A DNA stretch of 53,647 bases from Muribaculaceae bacterium (GCA_017547845.1 JAFYNZ010000023.1:1-53647); one strand, 5' to 3'; counted from the stretch's first letter, positions 22,912 to 32,251 are shown. The notes: a model not told the origin generated them from the letters alone. Made by a program: numbers and translations.

Positions 22912-24453
22912 TTATTTTGCAAAACTTACTGCACGAGTTTCACGGATAACAGTAATCTTAACCTGACCCGGATATGTCATTTCGTCCTGAATCTTCTTAG
23001 CGATTTCAGCAGAGAGTTGTTCGGTCTCTACATCTGAAATCTTTTCAGCACCGACGATTACGCGCAATTCGCGACCTGCCTGGATAGCATATGTCTTGAT
23101 AACTCCGGGATAAGAGAGAGCCAATTGCTCGAGATCGTTAAGACGCTTGATGTAGGCTTCGACGATTTCTCGACGTGCACCCGGACGAGCACCTGAGATG
23201 GCGTCACACACTTGTACGATAGGAGCCAACAATGATGTCTGCTCGATTTCATCGTGGTGAGCACCGATGGCGTTGCATATTTCAGGTTTTTCTTTGAACT
23301 TTTCAGCGAGTTTCATACCCAAGATTGCGTGTGGCAATTCCGGTTCATCATCAGGCACTTTGCCTATATCGTGCAACAATCCGGCGCGACGAGCCTTCTT
23401 AGGGTTGAGACCGAGCTCTGAAGCCATGACAGCACAAAGGTTGGCAGTCTCACGAGAGTGTTGGAGAAGGTTCTGACCATAACTTGATCTGTACTTCATC
23501 TTACCGACCATACGGATCAATTCAGGGTGCAAGCCATGGATACCCAAGTCGATAGCTGTGCGCTTACCTGTCTCGATGATTTCTTCTTCGACTTGACGAC
23601 GCACCTTAGCCACCACTTCTTCGATACGAGCAGGGTGGATACGGCCGTCAGCCACCAACTGGTGCAACGCAAGGCGTGCAATCTCGCGGCGCACAGGGTC
23701 GAAGCCCGACAATACGATAGCTTCAGGAGTATCGTCCACGATGATCTCGATACCTGTCGCTGCTTCAAGAGCGCGAATATTGCGACCTTCGCGACCGATG
23801 ATACGACCCTTGATTTCGTCGTTCTCAATATGGAAGACAGTCACTGAGTTTTCTACTGCAGTCTCAGTTGCTACGCGTTGGATAGACTGGATAACGATAC
23901 GCTTTGCCTCCTTGTTGGCAGTCATCTTCGCGTCGTCCATAATGTCGTTGATATAACTTGCAGCTGCGCTACGAGCTTCATCTTTGAGAGAGTCAATCAA
24001 CTTTTCCTTTGCTTCTTCAGCAGAAAGACCTGAAATGTGCTCGAGAGTCTCTTGAGCCTCTTTGTGCATCTTATCGACCTCAACATTCTTCTTTTCAAGC
24101 TCTTGAGTTTGATTGTCGATGTTGGTCTTAAGAGTGTCGAGTTCATTCTTGCGCTTTGCAAGGTCGCTCTGTTGCTGATTCAATTGGAGTTCACGTTGTT
24201 TAAGGCGAGCTTCTGTGGTCTGAAGTTTCTGCATCTTTTGGTTTGACACCTTTTCAGCCTCATTGAGGAGTTGCATTTCTTGCTCCTTAGCTTCAAGGAT
24301 TTTCTTCTCCTTAATCACTTCTGCTTCACGACGAGCATCGTCGATGATACTATTAGCTCTCGATTTGGCCATATTTTTACTGATGGCCATTGCGACTGCA
24401 TATCCGGCCGCCAATGCTGCCACTGCAATCAAGATCCATATTATTTCACTCAT
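22912..24453 (-). CDS. rny: Ribonuclease Y
   Basis: Membrane-anchored endoribonuclease that starts mRNA decay; 513 residues, usual length. One N-terminal transmembrane helix ([20 protein letters not shown]) is followed by a long coiled coil (about 30-190). A KH RNA-binding domain comes next ([15 protein letters not shown] near 215). The catalytic HD domain has LLHDIGK near residue 361. A candidate 6S RNA lies in the 147 bases upstream, and ricT follows directly. Confidence 0.97.
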   Translation of the reverse strand: MSEIIWILIAVAALAAGYAVAMAISKNMAKSRANSIIDDARREAEVIKEKKILEAKEQEMQLLNEAEKVSNQKMQKLQTTEARLKQRELQLNQQQSDLAKRKNELDTLKTNIDNQTQELEKKNVEVDKMHKEAQETLEHISGLSAEEAKEKLIDSLKDEARSAAASYINDIMDDAKMTANKEAKRIVIQSIQRVATETAVENSVTVFHIENDEIKGRIIGREGRNIRALEAATGIEIIVDDTPEAIVLSGFDPVRREIARLALHQLVADGRIHPARIEEVVAKVRRQVEEEIIETGKRTAIDLGIHGLHPELIRMVGKMKYRSSYGQNLLQHSRETANLCAVMASELGLNPKKARRAGLLHDIGKVPDDEPELPHAILGMKLAEKFKEKPEICNAIGAHHDEIEQTSLLAPIVQVCDAISGARPGARREIVEAYIKRLNDLEQLALSYPGVIKTYAIQAGRELRVIVGAEKISDVETEQLSAEIAKKIQDEMTYPGQVKITVIRETRAVSFAK

Positions 24454-24486
24454 ATAATAACTACTTAATTTTTATTTGTTAATACT

Positions 24487-24600
24487 AATTAATTCTAAAA
24501 CAAAAACACACCATCATCATCTCGCCAAAGGCAAGAAAACGTGGTGCGAAACGCAACATGGACACATCCATGCATTATTCTCAAAAAGTATCGACCGCGA
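24487..24600 (-). ncRNA. ssrS: Candidate 6S RNA (6S-Flavo type)
   Basis: The 147-base gap between zapA and rny holds a structured minus-strand segment. An internal hairpin CATGGA-TGTG-TCCATG lies near 24557-24572. At the 3' end CACCA pairs with TGGTG around an inner stem CTTGCC/GGCGAG, followed by TTTTTGTTTT. In proteobacteria, and as far as I recall in Bacteroidetes, the 6S RNA gene lies next to zapA. I could not match the Rfam 6S-Flavo consensus by eye, so the name rests on position and structure, and the 5' end is approximate. Confidence 0.45.
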
Positions 24601-24909
24601 CTATTCGTCGGTCTTCTCCAATGTCATATCAATATTTTTCTCAAATTCCTTCAGACTGGCGACCACATCATCTTGACGGTGACGCAGTGCCATATAGTAC
24701 ATCGCAAACTGATATGCAATCATGGCAAGCAATTCGGAGACACTTTTCTTCGGAAACATCTGTCGCCACTCATCATACAATCTGACGACCTGCGACTCTG
24801 CTTCTCTGACAGCATCTTGCTCATCATAATCCACCGTGAGACGAATCTTCTCTCCGGCTATATTGATATACATCTTAACTTTTTCTCTATCTGCCATAGC
24901 ATCATTCAT
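24601..24909 (-). CDS. zapA: Cell division protein ZapA
   Basis: Small FtsZ-ring-associated protein, 102 residues. It has the ZapA pattern: a short beta-rich head (VKMYINIAGEKIRLTVDYD), an acidic helix (QDAVREAESQVVRLYDEW) and a C-terminal coiled coil. The start at 24909 overlaps the upstream coiled-coil gene by 8 bases; an alternative ATG lies four codons later. The neighbour may be its partner at the division site. Confidence 0.85.
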   Translation of the reverse strand: MNDAMADREKVKMYINIAGEKIRLTVDYDEQDAVREAESQVVRLYDEWRQMFPKKSVSELLAMIAYQFAMYYMALRHRQDDVVASLKEFEKNIDMTLEKTDE

Positions 24910-25195
24910 TTAATTGAGAGATGCACTTGTCGATATTTCGCACCAATTCGGTGATCAATGCTTGACTGGCTTTGACATCTTCAGCTGTCGGTGCAATCTT
25001 ATGCGACACCTTTAGATATTCGTTCTCGATTCGCATTTTCTCCAATTCCGCCTTGAGTTTGGAATTTTCTTCCGTCAAGGCTTCATTGCGCGACTGCAAG
25101 TCATCTGACTTCGCTTTCAGCGTGCTGTAGCGCTCCGCCAAAAGTTCGCTCTTGCGCAATAAGCGCTGCAATAGTTCAGATAAATTTGTAGTCAT
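24902..25195 (-). CDS. Small coiled-coil protein upstream of zapA
   Basis: 97 residues, almost entirely heptad-like coiled coil (about residues 5-70: LLQRLLRKSELLAERY, then LQSRNEALTEENSKL), with no signal peptide. I do not recognise a named family. Size, fold and translational overlap with zapA suggest a ZapB-like role, but that is inference from position. It has its own good promoter and heads the transcript through zapA. Confidence 0.8.
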   Translation of the reverse strand: MTTNLSELLQRLLRKSELLAERYSTLKAKSDDLQSRNEALTEENSKLKAELEKMRIENEYLKVSHKIAPTAEDVKASQALITELVRNIDKCISQLNE

Positions 25196-25210
25196 ACCAC
25201 CAAATTTTTA

Positions 25211-25241
25211 CAAAATTAGCACTTTTTTTTGCTTTATCCAA
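25211..25241 (-). promoter_or_regulatory. Promoter of the coiled-coil gene and zapA
   Basis: Minus-strand TTG (25239-25241), 20 bases, TAATTTTG (25211-25218), directly ahead of the start at 25195. The leader would be only a few bases long. Confidence 0.7.
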
Positions 25242-25482
25242 GAATATCCGACATTTTTTATTGCAAAAATCAAACATTTTTTCGCACCAATCCTCTCGCA
25301 CGAAACTCCCCAATCAACCGAAACAATTATTGCTCACGCAATTACGTTCGTCTCGACCGACATCTGTCAATCATAAAAAATTCCAAAAATAATTCGTCCA
25401 ATGTAACTTTTCGCATCAGTTATTGTCGTTATATTAAAATTAATTCGTAACTTTACCAACAATTTAAATTATTGTCCACACG

Positions 25483-25812
25483 ATGACTTCAAGATTTTCA
25501 AAAATATTAATCAGTCTGCTTCTTTGCACAACGACATTCCTTGCCGTTGCCGATAAGAATTGGCAGTCGGTTAATCCGGAGAAAATCGCCGAAGCAAAAA
25601 TTGTGGCAAGCGGCAACGAGATCGAAGTACGAACCCAAAACGGTGCTATCATCGTCTCTACAAATGCACCGACACAGATCAAAGTCTATACCATTTTGGG
25701 ACAACTCGTATCGCAAGAGAACCTCCCCGCCGGAGTATCGCGTCTTCACATTGGCACCCATGGCGTCTTCATCGTCAAGGTCGGCGGCCTGACTTGCAAA
25801 GTCGCCCTCTAA
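25483..25812 (+). CDS. Secreted mini-protein that is mostly a T9SS-like sorting domain
   Basis: 109 residues. A signal peptide (MTSRFSKILISLLLCTTTFLA) is followed by about 20 linker residues. A beta-rich C-terminal region then has the type A sorting-domain pattern: KVYTILGQLVSQENLPAG, then a Gly-rich turn and VFIVKVGGLTCKVAL. Type IX secretion signals of this kind usually end proteins of several hundred residues; here almost nothing precedes it. It could be a remnant of a larger exported protein, a small surface protein, or a member of a related Bacteroidales beta-sandwich family. The upstream region has a weak TAACTTTA element (25448-25455) but no good -33 box. Confidence 0.7.
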   Translation: MTSRFSKILISLLLCTTTFLAVADKNWQSVNPEKIAEAKIVASGNEIEVRTQNGAIIVSTNAPTQIKVYTILGQLVSQENLPAGVSRLHIGTHGVFIVKVGGLTCKVAL

Positions 25813-26027
25813 TACATATATATCAGCTCTAAGCAGTCAAGATAAAAGATCTTGCGACATAAGTTGATCAAAATTTCAAGATCGACTATACCAATAAATA
25901 ATATCAACTACAAGTCAGCAGAAGATAGAAAACAATTAATTGTCTACTCATTAATGTGAGTGAAACAGACACACATATTCTGACAACTAACTTTATTAAA
26001 ATACGACTTACAAAAAACTTAAACAAC

Positions 26028-26660
26028 ATGAAAAAACTTTTACTTCTCCTATTGCCATTGCTTCTTCTGAGTTGCAACAACATTTCATTTTCATCAAGTG
26101 ATGGACACAATCCCGAAGAAATATACGATTATGTACCGGAAGAAATCGTGAAAGAAGCATATAGGTATTGCCGAAATCACAACTATAATACCGACATTTG
26201 CGTTTTTGTCAACTTCTCCATCACATCCGACATGAATCGCTTTTTCGTATACAACTTCGACGACAGAGAGATTCTGATCAAATCATTTTGCGCCCATGGC
26301 TACGGGAAAGGCAGCACAACAGAAACCCCTGTATTCAGCAATGAAGTCGGAAGCTACTGCTCATCAATAGGCAAATACGTGATTTCAGGTTATCGAAAGA
26401 TGGTTCGCATCAATGAAAATTGCTTCGAACTCAAAGGTCTCGACTCCACAAATAGCAATGCCTACCGACGAGGGATTTTAATTCATCCGTCTTATCTGGT
26501 CGACCTATGTCAATTTTCCAACGGAGTGTCATACATCCCTTTGGGATTGACAAGTCAGGGTTGCTTTTCGATAAATCATAATGCGTTGGAAGAGTTGGCA
26601 AAATTATATCAAGCACAAACAAATAAAAGAGTCCTACTCTATGCCTTCACCACAGAGTGA
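26028..26660 (+). CDS. Lipoprotein of the YkuD_2 (L,D-transpeptidase-like) family
   Basis: 210 residues from the ATG at 26028, which gives a clean lipoprotein signal (MKKLLLLLLPLLLLSC); an in-frame ATG 24 codons earlier would bury it. The body resembles the murein L,D-transpeptidase catalytic domain family. It has FVNFSITSDMNRFFVYNF, a HGYGKGSTTETPVFSN segment and the closing SQGCFSINHNAL with a conserved Cys as likely nucleophile. Family members are thought to act on peptidoglycan, though activity is rarely proven. It stands alone between two intergenic regions. Confidence 0.75.
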   Translation: MKKLLLLLLPLLLLSCNNISFSSSDGHNPEEIYDYVPEEIVKEAYRYCRNHNYNTDICVFVNFSITSDMNRFFVYNFDDREILIKSFCAHGYGKGSTTETPVFSNEVGSYCSSIGKYVISGYRKMVRINENCFELKGLDSTNSNAYRRGILIHPSYLVDLCQFSNGVSYIPLGLTSQGCFSINHNALEELAKLYQAQTNKRVLLYAFTTE

Positions 26661-26824
26661 ATAGATTTATTTGACACCAAAAATATAAATATGAGAAAGC
26701 ACAGATGAAGGGCGAATGTACTGAGCCGAGACATTTCCACAACCGTAAATGGTCAAAAGCGAACAATTTAACGCGATAAATCGAAAATTACACAATTAAA
26801 TTTTTCAGACTCAAAATTTAGTAT

Positions 26825-26832
26825 TACCTTTG
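26825..26832 (+). promoter_or_regulatory. -7 element of ilvE
   Basis: TACCTTTG (26825-26832), 23 bases before the ilvE ATG, matches the Bacteroidetes TAnnTTTG element. The expected TTG box about 19 bases upstream is not there (TTT instead), so only half of the promoter is convincing. Confidence 0.55.
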
Positions 26833-26855
26833 CGTAATCTAAAATCTAAATAACA

Positions 26856-27881
26856 ATGAAAGAAACAAACATCGATTGGTCGAGCCTTCCGTTCGGCTAT
26901 GTAAAAACAGACTACAACGTACGTTGCACATTTAAGAATGGTGAATGGGGTGAAATCGTAGTGACTGATTCTGAAGAAATCACTATGCACATGGCTGCTA
27001 CTTGCCTCCACTATGGTCAAGAAGCTTTCGAAGGTCTCAAGGCTTTCCGTGGCAAAGATGGCAAAATCCGTGTATTCCGCACAGAAGAAAACGGTAAGCG
27101 TCTCCAAGACAGTGCAAGAGGTATCATGATGGAGCCAATTCCATTGGATCTCTTCAAGAAGATGGTTCTCATGGCTGTTAAGCTCAACGAACGCTTCGTT
27201 CCTCCTTACGGTAGCGGTGCTTCTCTCTACATCCGTCCATTCGAAATCGGCACAAGCGCACGCGTTGGTGTTAAGCCAGCTGACGAGTACACTTTCATCA
27301 TCTTGGTAACACCTGTAGGTCCTTACTTCAAGAATGGTTTCAAGCCAACTAACTTCGCTATCATGCGCGAATTCGACCGCGTTGCTCCTAAGGGTACAGG
27401 CCGCATCAAAGTTGGTGGTAACTACGCAGCAAGCCTCGTAGCCGGTGAAAAGGCTCACGACCTCGGCTTCTCTGGCGTTCTCTACTTGGATTCTAAAGAA
27501 AAGAAATATCTTGACGAATGTGGTGCTGCCAACTTCTTCGCTATCAAGGACAACACTTACATCACTCCTTACAGCGAATCTATCCTTCCTTCAATCACCA
27601 ACAAGAGTCTTACTCAAATCGCTGAAGACCTCGGCATGAAGGTTGAACGTCGCCCTATCGAAGTTGAAGAACTCGCTACATTTGAAGAAGCAGGTGCTTG
27701 CGGTACTGCTGCTGTATGTACTCCTATCGGTGAAATCGTTGACCTTGACAACGACATCAAGTACACATTGTCAAAGGATGGCAACCCTGGCGAAATGACT
27801 ACTAAGCTTTACACTCACCTTCGCGGTATCCAAGATGGCGAAATCGAAGATATCCACGGCTGGTGTGACTTCGTAGAATAA
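26856..27881 (+). CDS. ilvE: Branched-chain amino acid aminotransferase
   Basis: PLP enzyme (fold type IV) that exchanges amino groups between glutamate and the 2-oxo acids of Val, Leu and Ile; 341 residues. Recognisable are YGQEAFEGLKAF near residue 53, the Schiff-base lysine K185 in RIKVGGNYAAS, and the cofactor loop DECGAANFFAI. Codon use is strongly biased (ctc, atc, ggt), as in highly expressed genes. It is monocistronic, with a strong terminator 29 bases after the stop. Its use of 2-oxoglutarate/glutamate links it to the glutamate theme of this region only loosely. Confidence 0.97.
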   Translation: MKETNIDWSSLPFGYVKTDYNVRCTFKNGEWGEIVVTDSEEITMHMAATCLHYGQEAFEGLKAFRGKDGKIRVFRTEENGKRLQDSARGIMMEPIPLDLFKKMVLMAVKLNERFVPPYGSGASLYIRPFEIGTSARVGVKPADEYTFIILVTPVGPYFKNGFKPTNFAIMREFDRVAPKGTGRIKVGGNYAASLVAGEKAHDLGFSGVLYLDSKEKKYLDECGAANFFAIKDNTYITPYSESILPSITNKSLTQIAEDLGMKVERRPIEVEELATFEEAGACGTAAVCTPIGEIVDLDNDIKYTLSKDGNPGEMTTKLYTHLRGIQDGEIEDIHGWCDFVE

Positions 27882-27909
27882 TCCGTCTACAATGCTCAAA
27901 AAATAATTT

Positions 27910-27946
27910 CACGCAGCATCGGGTCACCCGGTGCTGCGTGTTTTTT
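27910..27946 (+). terminator. ilvE terminator
   Basis: Fourteen-base arms CACGCAGCATCGGG and CCCGGTGCTGCGTG around loop tca, followed by six T. One of the strongest terminators of the window. Confidence 0.95.
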
Positions 27947-27991
27947 AATAGACTTACCACTTTCCAACAACCTCTCCCCCTCATCAAGACC

Positions 27992-28537
27992 ATGATTGAC
28001 GCTAAAGCAATCCTTCTGAAATATTACGAAGAAAAGAGCGACCTATTTCGTTCGCTATGGATTCACAGTGAATGCGTGATGCAGAAAGCACTTCGATGTG
28101 CCAAGCACTGCACGCTCGACATCGATATAGACTTTGTCGCTGAGGCTGCATTGCTTCACGACATCGGCATCTTCCGTTGCAACGCCCCCGACATCTACTG
28201 CGTCGGCGACCTCCCCTACATCTGCCACGGCATCGAAGGACGCAAAATCCTTGAGCAAGAAGGGCTCGACCGACACGCCCTCGTCTGCGAACGTCACACA
28301 GGTGCCGGTCTTTCCGCCGACAATATCATCAACCAACACCTTCCCTTGCCGCATCGCGACATGTTGCCTCTCAGCGTAGAGGAGAAACTCGTCTGCTATG
28401 CCGACAAGTTTTTCTCAAAATCGGGCAACCTTACTGAAGAGAAAAGCGTCGAACACGTTATGCAGCAGATGAAAAAATTTGGTGACGACTCACTTCAACG
28501 CTTCCTCGCCATGCACAGCCTCTTCTCTCACCCATAG
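27992..28537 (+). CDS. HD-domain (HDIG) protein
   Basis: 181 residues from the ATG at 27992 (MIDAKAILLKYY); a start 18 codons earlier would lie inside the tail of the ilvE terminator. It contains the HD metal-binding motif ALLHDIGIF (about residues 53-61) and further His/Asp residues (CHGIEG, CERHTGAG, YADKFF). These fit the small HDIG family of putative phosphohydrolases. Substrate unknown. It lacks GGDEF or other signalling domains. Confidence 0.8.
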   Translation: MIDAKAILLKYYEEKSDLFRSLWIHSECVMQKALRCAKHCTLDIDIDFVAEAALLHDIGIFRCNAPDIYCVGDLPYICHGIEGRKILEQEGLDRHALVCERHTGAGLSADNIINQHLPLPHRDMLPLSVEEKLVCYADKFFSKSGNLTEEKSVEHVMQQMKKFGDDSLQRFLAMHSLFSHP

Positions 28538-28821
28538 TCCATCATCTCCCATCAAATCAATACTACAAAAAATGTGATTACGCAAATTGTTGTTACTAAA
28601 AGCCAAGCCGGTGCTCAGAAGAGTATGTCGGTGCTCAATACATGGCGTTGTAACACAAAGTGTGTTTACATTTTTTGTAACATCACAATCGAATGTAGCG
28701 ACATAGCATCATCTATCATTATGCGACAATAATTGCGCAATAAATACGTAGTATTTACCATAAAAACAGACGCAATTCACAAAAAATCTAAAAAGCAACG
28801 ACTATTCCTGCCTAAAATTGA
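28538..28821. promoter_or_regulatory. Upstream region of lptD with repeats that look like operators
   Basis: No gene seen. CGGTGCTCA occurs twice, at 28609-28617 and 28629-28637, exactly 20 bases apart, so both copies would face the same side of the helix. About 12 bases further is an imperfect palindrome, TGTAACACA-aag-TGTGTTTACA. Such spacing suggests a regulator site ahead of lptD, but the distance to the lptD promoter (about 170 bases) is large. Confidence 0.3.
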
Positions 28822-28850
28822 TTGCATTAGAGAGAAAATGCTTAATTTTG
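28822..28850 (+). promoter_or_regulatory. Promoter of lptD
   Basis: TTG (28822-28824), 18 bases, TAATTTTG (28843-28850). The expected start of transcription is about 20 bases before the GTG start codon. Confidence 0.65.
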
Positions 28851-28877
28851 TAGTTTGAAAACATCTAAGCATCAAGT

Positions 28878-31817
28878 GTGAGACGCCCATTAATATACAT
28901 ATTAGGCATCGTGATAATAGGGCTGGTCATAGCATGCAACCCTACTCGCAAAAGCAGACTCAATCATAACAGAGAGAGTCAACCCTCTAACACCCTTGTC
29001 TCACCACTTCAATCAATCATCAACGACAGCTCTGCACTTGACATCAAGTCAATGCTTGAGGATAGCACTTTGAACATTGACAGCACGCTGACAGATATAG
29101 CGGCCATAGATAGCGTTGCCGATGTAGACAGTACGCTGTGGCAAGAATCGCCGTCAGACTCTATCGCATCAAAGAGTGCAGTTCTCAACAAAGCGACAAA
29201 GCTCAATGAGCAGAACGACTCACTTAGCACTGAGTCTGATTCTGTCACACAAGATCGCTCATCATTCAAACGCATTCGTCGCCAAGAGGTAGACCTCGAC
29301 AATACGGTCAACTTCTCGGCTAAAGACTCGTTGGTGATGATAGGTCAGAGCAATGCTTTCATGTATGGTAGCGGTAGCGTGACTTATGGCGACATCAAAC
29401 TCAATGCTGCACAAATTCGCATGGAGATGGACAGCACCAATGTCTATGCGATGGGACACACCGACAGCATTGGCAACACTTCAGAAAATCCTGTCTTCAG
29501 CGACAAGAGTGGCGAATATGAGTCAAAGACCATGAAATACAATTTCAAGTCGCAGCGAGGATATATCACCGACGTAATCACCGAGCAAGGCGAAGGCTAC
29601 CTCCAGGGCGGTGCAGCCAAGAAGATGGACGACGGCTCGTTCTTTATCAAAGATGGTAAATACACCACATGCAGCGACCACGATTGTCCCCACTTCTACA
29701 TGCAAATCACCAAGGCCAAAATGAAACCTAAGTCCAACATCGTGACCGGTCCGGCCTACATGGTGCTTGCCGACGTACCACTGCCACTCGCCGTGCCATT
29801 CGGCTACTTCCCATTCTCACAAGACTACTCAAGCGGTATCATATTCCCTACATTCGGAGAAGACTACAATCGTGGTTTCTACATTCGCGACGGCGGCTAC
29901 TACTTTGCACTGAGCGACTATGTCGACCTCGCACTTCGTGGAGAGGTCTATACGAAGGGCTCGTGGGGTATCAACGCACACTCATCTTACACTAAGCGCT
30001 ACAAATTCCGCGGTACGTTCGACATCAGTTATATCACCACTGTCACAGGCGACAAGGGCACACCCGACTACTCGAAGCAAAACAACTTCAAGGTGGCATG
30101 GACTCACACCCAAGATGCTAAAGCCAACCCCAACATGAACTTCTCTGCAAGCGTTGACTTTGCGACAAGTGGTTACTCACGCAACGACCTCAACAGCTAC
30201 TACAACAACTCGTTCACCGAAAACACCAAGAGCAGTACAGTCAATATGACCTACCGCTTCCCGGGAACAAAGTGGAGCATCTCAGCTACCGGCAACGTAT
30301 CTCAGCGTACACAAGACTCTACGCTCTCAGTGTCATTGCCAAACCTCACAGTCACTCTCTCGCAAGTAGCACCATTTAAACGCAAACGCAAAGTCGGTGG
30401 CGAAAAATGGTATGAAAAGATCAAACTCTCCTACTCCGGTCAGTTCCAAAACTCATTGACCGCTCACCAAGACGAATTCTTCAAGAAAAACCTCATCAAA
30501 GACTGGCGAAACGGCATGAAGCACTCTGTGCCTATCTCTGCCACATTCAGTCTTTTCAAATACATCAATGTCTCTCCATCGATTTCGCTCAACGACCGCA
30601 TGTATTTCAGCAAGGTTAAGCGTCAGTGGGACCCCGTGGCATCAGCAGAGGTTGCCGACACAGTATTCGGATTCTACAACGTCTTCGACTTCAACGCATC
30701 GATTTCGATGGATACGAAGCTCTACGGTTTCTACAAGCCGATGAAATTCCTTGGCGACAAGGTGCAGATGATTCGCCACGTCCTCACACCGTCTATCAGC
30801 TTCAGTGCAGCGCCTGACTTCGGGTCCAAATTCTGGGGTTACTATGACTCTTACTCCTACACCAATGCCAACGGACAGACCGTCACTCGCGACTACAGCT
30901 ACTTCCAGAATGCACTGTTTGGCGTACCGGGCAGAGGCAAAAGCGGTATCGTATCAGTCAACATTGCCAACAACCTTGAGATGAAAGTCAAGAGTGATGC
31001 CGACACCACCGGCGTCAAGAAGGTTTCGCTTATCGAGAACTTCACCATCGGTCAGTCCTACAACTTCGCAGCCGACTCACTCAACTGGAGTAATATCAAC
31101 ACCTCTATCCTCTTACGTCTTGCAAAGAATTTCAACTTCAATATCAGCGCTACTTGGGACCCTTACACATATCAGTTGAGTCCAAGTGGTTCGCCGGTCA
31201 GAGTAAACAAAACTCGCCTCTCGGTAGGCAAGGGCTGGGCTAAACTATCAAGCACCGGCACATCGTTCTCCTACACGTTCAACAACGACACTTTCAAACG
31301 CAAAGACAAAGACAACAAGAAAGGCATGGGAAACGACCTCGATTCAGAAGAGGATGAAGATTTGACATCATCAGAAGAAGAATCAAAGGCAACCCGTCGT
31401 CGCAGAGAAGAGAGCGAAAACACTTCGCAGAGTGACGCTGATGGCTACGAAAAGTGGGAAATACCGTGGAGTTTGACCTTCAACTACTCTATCAGTTACG
31501 GCTATGGCACATTCAACAAGGAGAAAATGGAGTATGACAGCAAGATTACCCAAAACCTCTCCCTCAACGGCTCGATACGCCCTACCAAAAACTGGAACTT
31601 CAACTTCTCTGCGTCCTACAATTTCGAGACCAAGAAACTCGCTTACATGAACTGCTCTATCAGTCGCGACCTCCACTGCTTCACGATGACTGCATCGTTT
31701 GTGCCTGTCGGTCCTTACAAGTCCTACAACTTCCACATCGGTGTCAAGTCGTCAATGCTCAAGGACCTCAAATACGACAAACGCTCATCGACAAGCAACG
31801 GTATCACTTGGTACTAA
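28878..31817 (+). CDS. lptD: LPS-assembly protein LptD-like outer-membrane protein
   Basis: 979 residues. An N-terminal hydrophobic segment (LIYILGIVIIGLVIAC) is followed by a Ser/Asp-rich linker (30-130). Then comes an OstA-type jellyroll (about 135-230: SGSVTYGDIKLNAAQIRMEM, then SDKSGEYESKTMKYNFKS) and a large beta-barrel with alternating aromatic strands to the C-terminus. This is the form LptD takes in Bacteroidetes, where it inserts lipopolysaccharide into the outer leaflet. The LVIAC end of the hydrophobic segment resembles a lipobox, which would be unusual. An acidic Ser/Glu insert lies at about 815-860. The start is GTG; an in-frame stop 12 bases upstream leaves no other choice. Confidence 0.85.
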   Translation: MRRPLIYILGIVIIGLVIACNPTRKSRLNHNRESQPSNTLVSPLQSIINDSSALDIKSMLEDSTLNIDSTLTDIAAIDSVADVDSTLWQESPSDSIASKSAVLNKATKLNEQNDSLSTESDSVTQDRSSFKRIRRQEVDLDNTVNFSAKDSLVMIGQSNAFMYGSGSVTYGDIKLNAAQIRMEMDSTNVYAMGHTDSIGNTSENPVFSDKSGEYESKTMKYNFKSQRGYITDVITEQGEGYLQGGAAKKMDDGSFFIKDGKYTTCSDHDCPHFYMQITKAKMKPKSNIVTGPAYMVLADVPLPLAVPFGYFPFSQDYSSGIIFPTFGEDYNRGFYIRDGGYYFALSDYVDLALRGEVYTKGSWGINAHSSYTKRYKFRGTFDISYITTVTGDKGTPDYSKQNNFKVAWTHTQDAKANPNMNFSASVDFATSGYSRNDLNSYYNNSFTENTKSSTVNMTYRFPGTKWSISATGNVSQRTQDSTLSVSLPNLTVTLSQVAPFKRKRKVGGEKWYEKIKLSYSGQFQNSLTAHQDEFFKKNLIKDWRNGMKHSVPISATFSLFKYINVSPSISLNDRMYFSKVKRQWDPVASAEVADTVFGFYNVFDFNASISMDTKLYGFYKPMKFLGDKVQMIRHVLTPSISFSAAPDFGSKFWGYYDSYSYTNANGQTVTRDYSYFQNALFGVPGRGKSGIVSVNIANNLEMKVKSDADTTGVKKVSLIENFTIGQSYNFAADSLNWSNINTSILLRLAKNFNFNISATWDPYTYQLSPSGSPVRVNKTRLSVGKGWAKLSSTGTSFSYTFNNDTFKRKDKDNKKGMGNDLDSEEDEDLTSSEEESKATRRRREESENTSQSDADGYEKWEIPWSLTFNYSISYGYGTFNKEKMEYDSKITQNLSLNGSIRPTKNWNFNFSASYNFETKKLAYMNCSISRDLHCFTMTASFVPVGPYKSYNFHIGVKSSMLKDLKYDKRSSTSNGITWY

Positions 31818-32185
31818 TCTATCTTTTCGTTTCTTGATTCCTTCGCAGTCTTGATTGCAGCACCTATTCTACCCCGATCATGGGTGCGCATAAACCACAG
31901 TCTCATATATCTAAGTCTGTATCCAATTCGCCTTATTGGTCTAAAAATTGATGTACTACCCTCTTCGGGTTGGTGCACCGGTGTAGGTATCTATTCTCGG
32001 ATGGCATCTATCCACGGGTAACACTCGCTGTCTTCTCGCTTACACACGATAACCAAAGTGCCCCACATTCAGAGTGTCCCTCTTTTCTTTAGGTGTCCCA
32101 CATTCGGAGTGTCCTTGGTGTCCCACGCCCTTTATATATTGGACCATAGGCTAACACAGCGAAGCAGTTTATAGGAGATTGCTTA
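31818..32185. repeat. Intergenic region with short direct repeats
   Basis: No gene seen. A 22-base unit beginning GTGCCCCACATTC (32058-32079) recurs with two changes at 32093-32114, and a third partial copy GTGTCCCAC lies at 32118-32126. Just before them are mirrored fragments (ACCCTCTTCGGGTTGG and CATCTATCCACGGGTAAC), of a kind I associate with scattered intergenic repeats of Bacteroidales. Convergent genes end on both sides, so this is a place where repeat debris is tolerated. Confidence 0.5.
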
Positions 32186-32226
32186 AAGGAAAAGAGGCGG
32201 ATAATCCTTACGGACATCCACCTCTT
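32186..32226 (-). terminator. Terminator of the two-lipoprotein unit
   Basis: Minus-strand arms AAGAGGTGGAT and ATCCGCCTCTT (11 pairs, one wobble) followed by TTTTCCTTT. It lies 25 bases past the stop of the gene at 32252. Confidence 0.75.
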
Positions 32227-32251
32227 GCGTTGTTTTTATCTTTAAGAAAGA

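Noticed and set aside
25848-25883. Inverted repeat GATCTTG/CAAGATC after the sorting-domain gene
   Set aside because: Only seven pairs with a 22-base loop and no T run; not convincing as a terminator or operator.
29009-29311. Long antisense frame within lptD
   Set aside because: A shadow of the biased codon use in the Ser/Asp-rich linker of lptD; no start signals or domain.
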